Made by a program: the position numbers and the translations under genes. From assembly GCA_022885665.1 (NCBI GenBank), contig JAGQDJ010000045.1:620001-684000 (forward strand): a DNA stretch of 64,000 nt, given 5' to 3'. Below the pieces are notes generated by a model that was given only the letters and a program-made list of their open reading frames with translations, ran no database searches and was not told where the DNA came from. Source of the DNA: Triops longicaudatus. Lineage: Eukaryota; Arthropoda; Branchiopoda; Notostraca; Triopsidae. Shown here in pieces: positions 23,785 through 35,467 of the stretch. Each line of letters begins with the position of its first letter. The first letter of the stretch is position 1.

Positions 23785-26700
23785 TTAGAGCTTAGAAATT
23801 TCAGCAGTTTTCTTTCCTGTCACACCGCCTTGCATAGTGTAGAGCTCGTAATAAAGACCCCCTAATTCAATTAGTTCTTGATGGGTGCCTTGCTCGGAAA
23901 CAACGCCGTGCGAAATCACCGCGATGCTGTCAGCATTTTGGATGGTACTCAAACGGTGTGCGATGGTTATACACGTTCGTCCCAAACGAGCGGAATCTAA
24001 CGCTTCTTGAACAACCTAGTAACATAACAAAAACGGAAAAGTTAAGTGCAACTGAAAGAATCCTGGGAGAATCAAACCTTCTCGCTTTCGGAGTCCAAGG
24101 CAGAAGTGGCTTCGTCCAGCAAGAGAATCTTGGGATTTCGTACCAAAGCTCTTGCTATGGCAACACGTTGTTTTTGCCCGCCACTCAACTATAGACCAAA
24201 ATAGTTATTAAAGTTCGATAATTGCAACGACTTCGTTACTTGGGTTCCCTTGTCGCCGACCAAAGTGTCATAGCCTGCTGGAAGCGAGACGATAAAATTA
24301 TGAATATTGGCGTTTCGGGCTGCTGCCATGATTTCTTCCATAGGGACTTTCCGCGAATTATCGCCATAGGCAATGTTTTCCGCAATGGTACGGTTAAATA
24401 AGGCTGGTTCTTGGGACACAATTCCGAGTTGCGACCTTAGATTAGGCACATTTATAGGGGCGATGTTCCGCTCGTCCAAGCGCTATTGTAAAGAGAAACG
24501 TGTATAGAAACATTTTGAATTGCACGAAAGTAATCCTAAGCAATAGCGATCGAACTTACAACTTCACCCGCAGCGGGGTCATAAAAGCGTTCAAGAAGTT
24601 GAACACAAGTAGATTTTCCGCAACCGCTGTGACCAACTAAAGCTACGGTCTGGCCAGGCTTGATTAAGAGACGTAAAGCTTTCAGAACTTGGACATCTTG
24701 CCGCGTAGGGTATGCAAAATCCACGTTCACATAATTTACTTGGCCATTGCAGCTTTTCTGCAACAATATAAGCGCATAAACGTTAATCATCTCTGTGCTA
24801 CGTCATTGCTGTAATACGTTTAAGTATTTTGCACGAAAATTACTGAAGTAAAAATTGCTCGAATTATTGAAATTGGCCATTAAGCCAGAACTATAACTCC
24901 TAGCTGAAAATTGTTGGAAATTTGTAAGAGAAGAGAGTTTAAAATGAATTATTACTTGAACAACGAAAGAAGTAGCAAATGCTTATTACTGTAAGGGTTA
25001 CGATATTTACCAAACTTTTGCCAGCACTCGGGGACGTATCTATCAGCGGCTTTCTGTTCAAGAGTTCGATTATCTTCGCAGCTGCCACTTTGGCTTTATT
25101 GTAGTTCGGGGCAAACGCCACTGACTGGCCAACCATCATGGTACCAAAAATTAAGGCCTGGCTCACCCTAATGAAACCAAGCTTGAATAATTTTTTATCG
25201 CACAATTCATTACACCGCATTACTTGAAGACAATAGAGTAATCCATGTTTTCATTTTCAACCAGATAACCACCATAATACATGCACGTCGCGTACGCAAA
25301 CATAGGCATAGATTGGGCAAAACCAAATACTGCTCCACGGATATGAGCACGTTTTTTCGCAGTCACGTGCGGTCCTCTCAAGGCTTCCATATAGACGTCG
25401 TGGAATTTTTCTTCGCGTCGCAGACTTGCCACCGTTCTGATATTCGAAATGGCTTCCATTGCAAACTAGATGGCATCCAGCTTTTAAATATTTGCTCAAA
25501 ATTATATTAACAGCATTAATTAGAAAAAAATATATCATTTGGCAATTAGTTTTTTTTAATTCTTTCTACGTGACGTGTAGCTTTTGACGTTTTTACTATA
25601 CAGTTAAAGCTCCTTATTTGCAGAAGTTACGTTCCGGAGAAACTCGTTGAATAAGGAAAACCGCGAATGGGGAATGGAAAATTACGTTAAAAGATAGGGA
25701 TGTGTTCCAAAAGTCCGAATAAGAAAGATAAAAACTACAGAAACTTGTCATTTAGGTCTACTCTGCACAACGGGAAACTTTACTGTTATTAAGGTAAAGT
25801 GTTTGCCTAAACTGTTAGGTCGTTTTTTTTTTTATTTTACCGGCTTTTAGAAACGTTATGGCTCAGTAACGCAGTCAGCAGTAACTGCTTAAAAAGTTTT
25901 TATTCTGGAAACTAAAGATTGCACCATAAATAGAACACGTTTCAAAATAGATTAGAAATTCACAATTAAACTTCACACATTCGCATAGTTTTGCCGTTAA
26001 AATTGTTCGAAGCTAACTTTCTAATAACTAGTTATTACTTAGATGTATATTGTGCATTGAATCTTGTCGAAAGCACCACAGTTACTCACAGCTGAAAGCT
26101 CTCGACATATCTTTTTTTTTTTGCTCTCTACATGTTGTCTTACTCAAAAAAAAAAAAAAAAAAAAAAATAATTCCCTACGGCAGTTGCTAAAACAACTAT
26201 TAACGGTAATATTAGTATTAGTTTCTACCGAAAAACTTCGATTTTGATTAATTTTAACCAACAAAGCCCGCAAATTGTGAAATCTTTTGCCGCGAATAAA
26301 GAGAGTTGGTCTCAAAAATTTCGTCCGCGAATACCGAAACTGCTGATACATGAACCGCGAATAAGGAACTTTGACTGTATTTATTCTATTGTGTTTAATT
26401 TTTAATTTGGCATTTTCAGCAGAAAAATAATTAGACAAATCCATTAGCGTCTGTCAAAAAAAAAAAAAATAAGTTGCCAACGTTAAAGTTACCTTGGACG
26501 ATTTTTCAATGCCTTTCTTTTCAATTGCGTCTTGCCCCATTATGATTTTGGCTTGGAAATAAGTCGACAGCAAAACCAACGGAATGAAGATCATTGTCAC
26601 CAACCCCAATTTCCACTGGTAATACAAAGATAAACCCACGCAGAAGGTCAAAGTTGCTAGCGATTGGAACAAAACACCTAGTCGAGTACCGGTGGCCTAA

Positions 26701-29700
26701 TCAGATCAAAATTCACCCATAAATGCTTGCTTTCGAGGGCTTAAGTAAAACCGAACACGTACTCCTTGGACACTGGCAGCGTCTCCCGAAAGCCTGGCAC
26801 ACAAAGCGCCACAGGAATTAGTTTCTTGGTCAAACCAGCCCATTTCTTGCCTTAGCATTGCGCTGAATGTCATCGTTCGTAGACGTGATGTTAAATGCTC
26901 TCCAGCTATACCGAACATGTATATCTGTACGGCAAATTCACAATTATTTGGCCTATTTTATCAAAATACAGAAAAGGTACCTGGAAAAACCCAGCAACAC
27001 CGGTAATAAAGCCAGCAATAAGAAACAGAATAGCATAAAAGACCGATTTCTGGCGGGCTTCATCCGGTCGGCTTTCAGAAAGAACCTAAACAAGTGATCT
27101 TCCTTAGCAATGAAATTCCACAGATTCTCCACTCACTTTCATGACGTCACCGAATAAAACCGCGTAAGCTGGAACGCTTAACCCAACAATGCAGGCTCCA
27201 AGCAGGCCGATGGTGATATAGGGCCATTCAGCAGCGTTGTAACGCAATACCTTGACAATCGAAACATCGGGAGTGTCTGATTTCTCTTCTTCTTCCTCTG
27301 ATTTTTTCATTTTGTCAAGAGCGTTCGATACTTGACGGCTTAAGGGTTTATCATCAATAGCGTCTTCGTAACTCGGAGGTTGGTCGTCATCGTCGTCGTC
27401 ATCATCCACACCACCACCCCGTTGGGCTTTGACGAGTTGATAGTACAAGCCTTTCTCTGCCATGAGTTGTGAGTGTTTACCCTCTTCTTTTACTACACCT
27501 TGGTCTAAGACGATGATTTTGTTCGCTCCGCGAATCGTGGACAATCGGTGAGCCACAATAATGGTGGTCCGACCTTCCCTAGCCTAATATGAATATTGTA
27601 ATTGAACATGCTGACTTCGCTAACGGTTTCTTTTTTTCGCTATGTATACGTACTCTGTCTAACGCACGCTGTACAACGGACTCGCTCTGGTTATCCAAAG
27701 CTGAAGTTGCCTCGTCCAAGAGCAAAATACGCGGGTTACGAACCAAAGCACGTGCAATGGCAACACGTTGCTTCTGACCACCAGACAACTGCGTTCCTCG
27801 TTCCCCAACCAAGGTGTCGTAGCGCTTGAGCGAGAATTAAAATTAGTATAGTTAAAACATTCCAGTTGAAACGCCCACATAAGCTTTTAAGTATTTCTTC
27901 CTTAAAGAAGAAAAAGAACTTGCACATTTAGAAGAGGAACTTGTTTACTTTAGGCAATTTCATGATAAAATCGTGAGCGTTGGCCATTTTGGCTGCGTTG
28001 ACAATTTCTGCGTCTGTCACATTGTCCCTTCCGTAACGAATATTCTCGCCAATGGTGGTTCCAAAAAGTACCGGTTCTTGACCCACAACTCCAATATGAT
28101 CACGCAGCCAGCCGATATTCAAGTCGCGAATATTAATGTCATCCACTCTTACCTGGACATAAGTTTGTTGAGAAAATAACATGAATGAACAGGTCGTACT
28201 TCGCCATCTAGTGGATCATAGAATCGCTGAATTAATTGGATGCAAGTCGATTTGCCGCATCCTGAACTTCCCACAAGAGCAACGGTTTCACCCGCTTGGA
28301 CTTTAAAGCTGAGACCTTGTAAAATCTACAAAACATACCGAGAATAGAATTACGAGTCCTGTCGTTCCCTTGTTTGGATGGTTTATAACTTACTTTAACG
28401 TCAGGACGCGCTGGATAGTTAAATCTTACATCGTGGAAACTTATGTTGCCGGTTAATTTCTCCGGCCTTTTTCCCGCTTTAGAGGAACTGTCTATGGGTG
28501 GTTGGCGGTCAATAATGCTAAAGATAGTCGCAGCTGCCCCTCTAGCTATTGAAAAAGCTTCAACATATGGTGAAGCTTGTCCCATTTGCATTGCACCCGA
28601 TAAGACGCTGAAAAACACCTGAAAAAGAACTTGATGAGATGAAACTGAAGTACGGCATTTTAGCAAGCACGGCAAATTCACAAATAAACACTGTAGACCA
28701 ACTACTGCAGAATCTCTTAATAAAAAACCCACTGTGAACAGAAGAAACATTTTGGGATATTCGAAGATGGTTATTTCAGACCCTTTTAAAACGTTTACCT
28801 CGAGACCTTAAAATCCTTCCATCACAAGCAAAAGTTCGCTACAAAAGGTTTCGCTATCGCGAGATTCGATTGAAGCAATTAACAAAGAAATAAACTTCGT
28901 ACCACAACTAGGGAAGACGGATCGTAGTTACTCAATCCGTCGTAGCCATCCAAAATGAGCTTGACTCCATACCAAAAAGCTAGGGAATAACTGCCATAAA
29001 TAATGAACCATGTCATTCCTGCACCAATGCCAGTCACCAATCCTCTCTTTATTCCCGCCTTTCTAGCTTGGACCAAATTTTTGTCGTACCTAAAAAAAAA
29101 GAAATCTTAGTAACTTACCCGAAAAGAAAATTAAACCCTGTTTTTAAATAAGAACCTTTGAAAAGGTAGACTACATAGCTTACTGTTCAGTTTCAAGCTT
29201 CTCACCGCCAAATGCAAGAACGGTTCGAATGGCGCCTAGTGCCTGTTCAGCAACGGATCCGGCCATACCGTAGGCAGTCATTTCATTAGCCGTCAAGCTA
29301 GCTTGGACTTTGGCTAAAATGCCCATGGATATGGTTAAAACTGGCATAGGTGCCATGATAACAAGAGTCAATTCCCAGCCATGGATAAATGCGTTGATGA
29401 TGTTGGCCAAAAAAGCCACGAAACAAAAGAAAAACATGCCAATCTTTTCTCCAATGCCATCCTGAATTTTGTTCAAGTCTCTATGGAAAGATTAGAAAAA
29501 TTATCGAAAGAGTTTCCACTGTAAATCTGCGGACTGCATTCGACTGCACTGATCGATAGTCCAATATTAGCCATCTTTTAGTATTGTAATATTTAGTCTT
29601 AGTTTATTGGACCACATTCATCAAATCTCTAAACGCATAAAAGTGGAGCCGCACACATGGGAAGTTATAGTGCAAGACAAAATAGAGAACAGTTAAAAAG

Positions 29701-31110
29701 TCACCCTTACAAAACGGCTCTCAATATCATCATGGCGTTGGACAATCGGTCAAATGACGTACAATTACAATGGCTTACTCTGTCATCCGACTGGCGAAAT
29801 CGTTGCTGGTTTTGGTATCATACCAACCGATATCTTGCCGTAAAATGCTCGATAGGAACAAACTACGGATTCGATAAACCTAAAAAAGGTGGAAATAAAA
29901 CAGAGATAGAAAAGAATTTTGCACAGTCATGCTTACAATCCATGATCAGACATATGTTGTGCAATAGATTACATAACGAGATAGCAGAACTCTCTTATTA
30001 ATCACGAAATAATTAGTTGCCTAAAATGAAACCATAGTACAAGCTTACGACGCAATCCAAACGTACAATAAGCCTACAGTCCAAAAAATTGAAAATGTTT
30101 CGGCGAAAGAGATACAGTGCGCACAGGCAAGTCTAGGCAATGGTGAAAACATTCCTCGGCTTTCGTCGCCTTCCCAACACAGACCCGGGCTCGTCGGTGA
30201 CTGGGAATGCTGGTGTCATTTGAGCGCGTTATTCAAATAATTTTTTGTTTTGGACTGTGCTGTACCGTACCTAACTCATGGGCAAACTTAAGACTTCAAG
30301 TACTTTCGCCGTTCTTCTATGGACAGATCTCATGCTGCTAAAAACATAATTACGCATTATTAGGAAACGCGGATTAAAATAACCCAGCAACACGCGTAAT
30401 ACAAATAGTTAATGTAATATAAAGACAACCACTTACTAGGATATTCTTGAGGACTTTCATTATTATAATTTCCTGCTCTGCTAGTTTTTATTTATAATTA
30501 TGTTTTACATAAAGACGTAACAAATAGCGCCTAATTGATTTAATGGCACTGGAACTAGCAAGCATGAGGTGGTGTGCAAGTTCTCCATAGAATGTTTGTG
30601 TCTTATTTAACAATACCTGATTCTCTGCAGTGATATTTAGGCATACGACAAAGACATATCCCGAAATAAGCAATGCAATACCAATGCCCGTTACACCTAA
30701 CCCAAATCGGGAGATGGCATCATCGAGATCTGGAACCCTAGAGAAGGAATTTGTTACTTGAGCATAAGCAGGAAAAGTAAAATACACCAAAAATCTTACG
30801 TGATATTGAAGTCGAAAGTTATATTAAGGCCAGTGAAATTCTGTCGGCTAATGTCGTTGTACACGAAAGCATTTGTTAAGTCACCAAACAGGACTAACAT
30901 AACTGGCATTGTAGCGCCGGTAGTAGCTGCAGCAACCAAACTTATGAAAATTAAAATGCGATCCGTGGTAGATGCGAAACGAAAAAGCGTAAGAAATGGC
31001 ACAGGTGGCAAATCGGCTTTGGCCTCTTCATTGTCCTTCTCGCGATCTACATCATCTTCGTCAGCCTTCGCCATGTCTTTCGCACGGGTAGCGAGTTCCT
31101 CAGACGGCAT
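23785..31110 (-). CDS. ABCB1-like: P-glycoprotein, ABCB-type full transporter (19 exons, 1280 aa)
   Basis: Exons: 30800-31110, 30617-30737, 29779-29879, 29184-29480, 28903-29089, 28394-28618, 28200-28325, 27949-28152, 27654-27824, 27137-27583, 26981-27085, 26763-26924, 26493-26696, 25224-25465, 25011-25167, 24560-24757, 24240-24482, 24078-24188, 23785-24015. They add to 1281 codons in frame, matching the usual family length. Order TMD1-NBD1-linker-TMD2-NBD2: Walker A GSSGCGKST near residue 430 and GHSGCGKST near 1062; signatures LSGGQKQR near 537 and 1168; Walker B ILLLDEATSALD; H-loop AHRLSTI in both halves. Both nucleotide sites therefore look catalytically complete. The family exports lipophilic compounds across the plasma membrane using ATP. 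The linker has eight Asp (641-648) and PPSY. Start: Met1 at 31110 or, given the TATA position, Met13 at 31074. Confidence 0.95.
25601..26377. mobile_element. pogo/Tigger-like MITE (777 bp) in a P-glycoprotein intron
   Basis: The left end is CAGTTAAAGCTCCTTATTTG and the inverted right end is CAGTCAAAGTTCCTTATTCG; 19 of the outer 23 positions agree. TA flanks both ends (25599-25600 and 26378-26379), as expected for Tc1/mariner-class insertions. The interior has a long poly-A run (about 26146-26168) and no transposase frame. It sits in the intron between the exons at 26493 and 25465. Confidence 0.7.
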
Positions 31111-31130
31111 TTTTTTGGACAAGAGTGTCT

Positions 31131-31142
31131 CTTTTATATAGC
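31131..31142 (-). promoter_or_regulatory. TATA box upstream of the P-glycoprotein gene
   Basis: The minus strand reads GCTATATAAAAG, close to the consensus. It lies only about 21 bp before Met1 and about 57 bp before Met13. With the usual 25-30 bp to the transcription start, transcripts from this box would begin at or beyond Met1. Confidence 0.6.
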
Positions 31143-31638
31143 AATCACTAATTTCTTAGCTTAACACTAATTTGACTGCACCAATCTGTTCAGTTTTTAC
31201 ATACTCAGTTCACACAACAGTGCTCAACGGGTGTGAAGGCTAACGAACAACGTGAACGACTAAGCTAAATGGCACATAATATTTATGACCTAACCTTGAT
31301 AGTCATATGGAGCATCGTTTTTTTTTTTCTTTTTACCCAGTCCCGCCTAAAAAAATAGAGATTAGATAAGGAGTAACATTACGTATCGTTTGCACCTGCG
31401 GGGTAGCAAAAGCACTGGTCTAGTAGTACGCTGATAAGCCTCATGAACGAGTGGTGAGCTTTGCAAATACATTGAATCTCGAAAGCATAGTCTTTTGATT
31501 AACACAAATTTTACTAACATTCATTCACATTAAAAAGTTTTGGTATGAAGATCTTAAGAAACCTTACTATAAAATTATTTATGTCATGTCAATATTTATT
31601 CTTTGTTCTGTTCAGTGAACCAGCTGCGTACTTCAGTT
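31143..31638. other. Upstream region of the P-glycoprotein gene
   Basis: About 500 bp without coding signal, between the transporter promoter and the remains of glycoprotein copy F. Likely regulatory by position; no specific site other than the TATA box can be named. Confidence 0.4.
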
Positions 31639-32960
31639 TTACGCATTGATAGATAACATGGTAACAAAGATGTCGAACTCCCCGAAACGTCTCAGTAGAA
31701 CAGGATCTATTGATTCTGCAAATGACATAGTGGTAATATTCGCAATGCGTATGGTATTAGCACAGCGATTTACTATTGTACACCTTCTGAATAACAAGAG
31801 CTTGGACGTCGAATACAAGCTCGTCTTAAAGCTTAGGGAAACAGGTCCCGTTGACAAGTGCTAAATACGGGTCCGGAACTTTCGTGGTTATTGCTTGTCT
31901 AGGCTCAATCTTACGCGCTGCATTTTGTTGCCGTTTGTGCCGATGTCTGCGTTTCGCTGGATTCTTTGGTAGGAAACAATGAAGCACTGGATACACTCGC
32001 ACTTGGAATTGTTATTAGAACTACTGCCACTCTGTTTGGAATAACGTGTCTCATTTCCAAGTTCCTTTGTAACCTAGAGAATGTCTTAATTACTAATGTT
32101 CTTTGCTTAGCAAGAATGTTGGTTTACACTGAAGAATCAAAGGCTGCGGCTCCATGTCAAGTGTTTTGTTAAGATACAGGATCTATAAGACTTAAGCTCA
32201 TATAGAGTGGTGCTTCAATTTTGAAGTAAAGACGAATCCTATGCTTTCGCGAAAAAGAGTGTCATATTGAATTAACGATAATCAGGTGGACCACACCGAT
32301 CAAATGCGGATTGGGTACCGTTTTGGTTATAAACGATGCAGAAATAGCTGTCAACCTAGTTAGGTAAATTACTGTAAAATCTGTTGCTGAAAACTTGACT
32401 TTTTTACCATTAACTATATCGGTTACTAGCAAGGAGGAGTATGGATGGGCCCTGTCGTTTTACTGAGACAGAAGTGTAATCTTTAAGCGATGCACTTATT
32501 TCGAGCTAGGTTAGTGACGGCATTTCAGATAATGAATTGTTTTCTTACCATCCCAGGGCCAACTTATGCAAAGTGACCCTGTACCGGAGTCCTTGCTTAG
32601 GCAGCTGTAGCCATAATTTCTTGAATTCCATGCTCGGTAAGCCCCAAGTGGGTAGATATGATATCCTGACATGTTTTGCAAGTGATCATTGACATTTTTC
32701 CGACAATTTTCCCACGTAATATTAATGAAGCCACCCTTAAATATCAAGTCTGAGATGCTGTCAGTATAATTAGCTAAGAAAGCAGTTAAGTTACAAGATA
32801 AAATGTTTTGCACTATATTGCTAAATATATTTGCGGTTTGGTTGTGTGTATAGTTTGTTATAAGGTTTTTGGCGTAAACTTCAATAAACTGGTCTCTAGA
32901 AATTCTAGAGGCGGTGTCCAGTTTGCAGGTGCAGTCTGGTGCCCTTAGCCAGTTGGGAAT
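31639..32960 (-). pseudogene. Glycoprotein family pseudogene, copy F
   Basis: The ectodomain is still readable from about 32945 downward: DCTCKLDTASRISRDQFIEV, then LTAFLANYTDSISDLIFKGG and YPLGAYRAW. Compared with A, B and D, roughly 60 residues between the WENC and YPLG segments, including the usual intron, are missing. Further down there are only broken Ser/Thr-rich frames (for example ASVSSASLFPTKESSETQTS near 31960-32030), and near 31640-31720 a weak echo of the DP(x)FFKAEVPV tail. No start Met, SEA-like exon or transmembrane exon was found. The order on the minus strand shows this is a separate copy from E. Confidence 0.7.
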
Positions 32961-33011
32961 CAGTGTAATTCAGTATAAATAGAGTAAGTGTAATTCTGGT
33001 GAACTCTTATG

Positions 33012-35390
33012 GATTTTTCCTCTTACAGAGAATCTACTTGAAGTAGAAAGAGACAATATGTACTCATTACCAGTATGTCATTAAAAGTATCTTAATAAAA
33101 AAGAAAGGGCAGCACTTGCGAAAAGTGGAATTAATGGTGATACAGTAAAAATACGAGGACATGATAACGAATGTCCAAACTTTTCAATGCGTTGAGCAAA
33201 ATAGGGCTTGTCAATAATGTATTACAAATATGGCAAAAGTAAACGTCTTGTAGGCTTATTAGAAAGAAAAATTACCGTTTCAAGTTTTTCGAAAAACTGG
33301 TACTTGGGCAAAAAACTTAGGCTCGTCTTCAAATACAATGAAATTTAAGCGCATGCCATTCGCCTGGGTTAAATAGGAATTCAGGATTCCATTGGTTATT
33401 GGTACGCCAGGTTTAACGGTGAATACTTCAGTCATTGTCGTTTCCGTTGATATCTCCGCTTTATCTAAGGGTTTGGATGAAGACGAAGAAGCAGTGGTTG
33501 TAGCTGAGCTCGTGGCTACAATCTGAAAAGAAGCAGTCAAAATTACTTGGTTTTCGGCGAAACTAACAACAGTAGAAGCGACAACAATTTTTACCTCTCT
33601 AATGACAGTACTGAAGCTAGTGGCTGTAACAAGTGTAGGTTTTGCAGTTATGGTTGTGCTGGAGACGGTAAAAGTTTCAGCTAAAGGTTTTTGCGGGCTA
33701 AGAGCAGTTGTTTCGTTCCGTGAATTCAGTGAAACTTGTTGAGGACTTGCGTATATTGTATAAGTTACAGTATTTTGGTTTGGCATGTTTGGCTTAAAGC
33801 TCGGTATCGGGCTTGTCGATCCGTCCATTACTAAGCGTGTGTTCGTTGCCGTATTGCTCAGTTCGTTGACTGTACTTGGTATAGGCGTAACAAAAATTGG
33901 CAAATGCTCACCGCTGGTGGGGTATGTTAATTTTTCAGGTAAGAAAACTGAACGACTTTCTTGGCTTCCTGCGGTTTCTGTGGTATGTAACGAAAAGTCT
34001 CCTTTCGAGAAAGTACTGAGTGGTTGAGACTCCAATTACTACAGTCGTCCCAGTTGCTATGGAACTTTCATCAGTTTCGTTCACTGTTCTCACCGTAATG
34101 TTTAAGGTAGTAGTTTCGTTCGCTGTTCTTCCTTTACACAAACTGACCACCGAAACTGCCACGTCACTTGTATCATCTATAGCAGAATTTAGCAAAGGTG
34201 TAGTCATCTCTACAGTAAAGGAATTCGTTGATCTAGCAAAACACAATAAATGTTGGAAGAAACTTTTGATATCAATACATTCCTAATAAAAAAGAGTACT
34301 CCACATCCCACAAGCTTTGGAGCTACTGAATATCTCCATGGAAGCGCACCTAGAATCAATTTCTGACCTATTAAAACCTAAGAATAGCATAACTTCAAGT
34401 GGCAATTCGTTGGTAGGAGTTGAAGTCTCACACTGAATAATCCAATGTGATAGTACAATCTGAAAGTTGTGCTGAGACAATGGAGGTCTAAAGCTTTAAG
34501 TTCTGTCTGCTACGTAAACGTTGAAACGAAGAAGAGTTGTATGGAACAGAGAAATGAAGTATTATATCGAAGTAGCGACTGCCTGATTGATTGTATGCAT
34601 CAAATGACGATTTGACGTAAGTTCTGTTACAAACATAACTGAAATAACGGTCGATCTGAAAAAGTATTATTTCTCCTATTATTAAGAAGAGACAATATTT
34701 GTTACTGACAGTTCTATATCGGTATCAAGTAGCGAAAAGGAAGGAGTCCATTCTCCGTAAGCCGTCTACACGCTAGCTGTAATGCTTGCTTCCCCAGTAG
34801 CACTATTTTAAAGCGGAGTTCCCATTTGAAATAAATAACGCTAAACAAACCTCTTTTGTTAAATGTTCATTATATACCATCCCAAAACCAGGTTTTGGTG
34901 TCTGATGTTACGTTGGAGGTAGAATATGAACAACTGTAGCCATAGATAATTGAAAACCAAGGTCTGTAAGCGCCAAATGGTTACGTGTAAGCCTCGGCCA
35001 TTTCCTTTGAAAGTGCATTTAGAGTTGAGGGATATCTGTTTCCCAAATACTGAAACAATGGTTTTGAGGATTGCTTTTCTGTTTCATAGACTGTGAGTGA
35101 CAAAATTCCCACCCGTAACGTAATTCCATCTTATGTTAAGCAAGCCCTCTTTTAGCACAAAATCTTCCAACGAATCAGTGCAATTAGTTACCAAAGCAGT
35201 TGCTGATAAAGCTAATAATGAACTTTTTTGCACATTCTTCTACTTGTTTGCTTCTAGTTTTTAGGAAATCGGTTTCGCGGCAAAAGATTGCTGTTTCGCT
35301 AGATGGCGTATGAAACTGTTTTGATTGCTCGCCAAGTTCCAAAACATTCAGAAATCAAGTTGAAACATTTAGCAGTTATTTCCAGATTTC
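33012..35390 (-). pseudogene. Glycoprotein family pseudogene, copy E
   Basis: The N-terminal half is decayed: near 34895-35000 PFGAYRPW is preceded by a stop (34981-34983) where the family has Tyr. The SEA-like exon (about 34500-34645) reads TYVKSSFDAYNQSGSRYFDI and keeps the canonical SEA GS turn followed by a hydrophobic strand. The Ser/Thr-rich part (about 33280-34246) is open for over 250 codons with at least one frame change near 34030. It ends in KFFAQVPVFRKT and a stop (33280-33282) just before the conserved donor position. A possible membrane-proximal remnant (LLTSPILLNAL) lies near 33200. The long open Ser/Thr frame alone might mislead a gene finder. Confidence 0.7.
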
Positions 35391-35467
35391 CAACTGGATG
35401 CAGTAAATTCTAACGGGTATAGATCAAAATATTAATTTAGTAATAATATTTAAGATTTTGTAGCCAA

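Noticed and set aside
29657..30001. Plus-strand frame of 114 codons as a nested gene
   Set aside because: The opposite strand here holds the exon 29779-29879, with ILRQDIGWYD and good splice sites. The plus frame is its shadow.
23785..31110. Two half-transporter genes instead of one
   Set aside because: There is no stop or promoter between the halves. The linker exon (27137-27583) joins NBD1 directly to TMD2 in frame and the total length equals that of a full transporter.
32511..34246. One gene joining the ectodomain at 32.5-32.9 kb to the Ser/Thr region at 33.3-34.2 kb
   Set aside because: On the minus strand the ectodomain must lie at higher coordinates than the Ser/Thr part. The order is reversed, so these belong to two copies, F and E.
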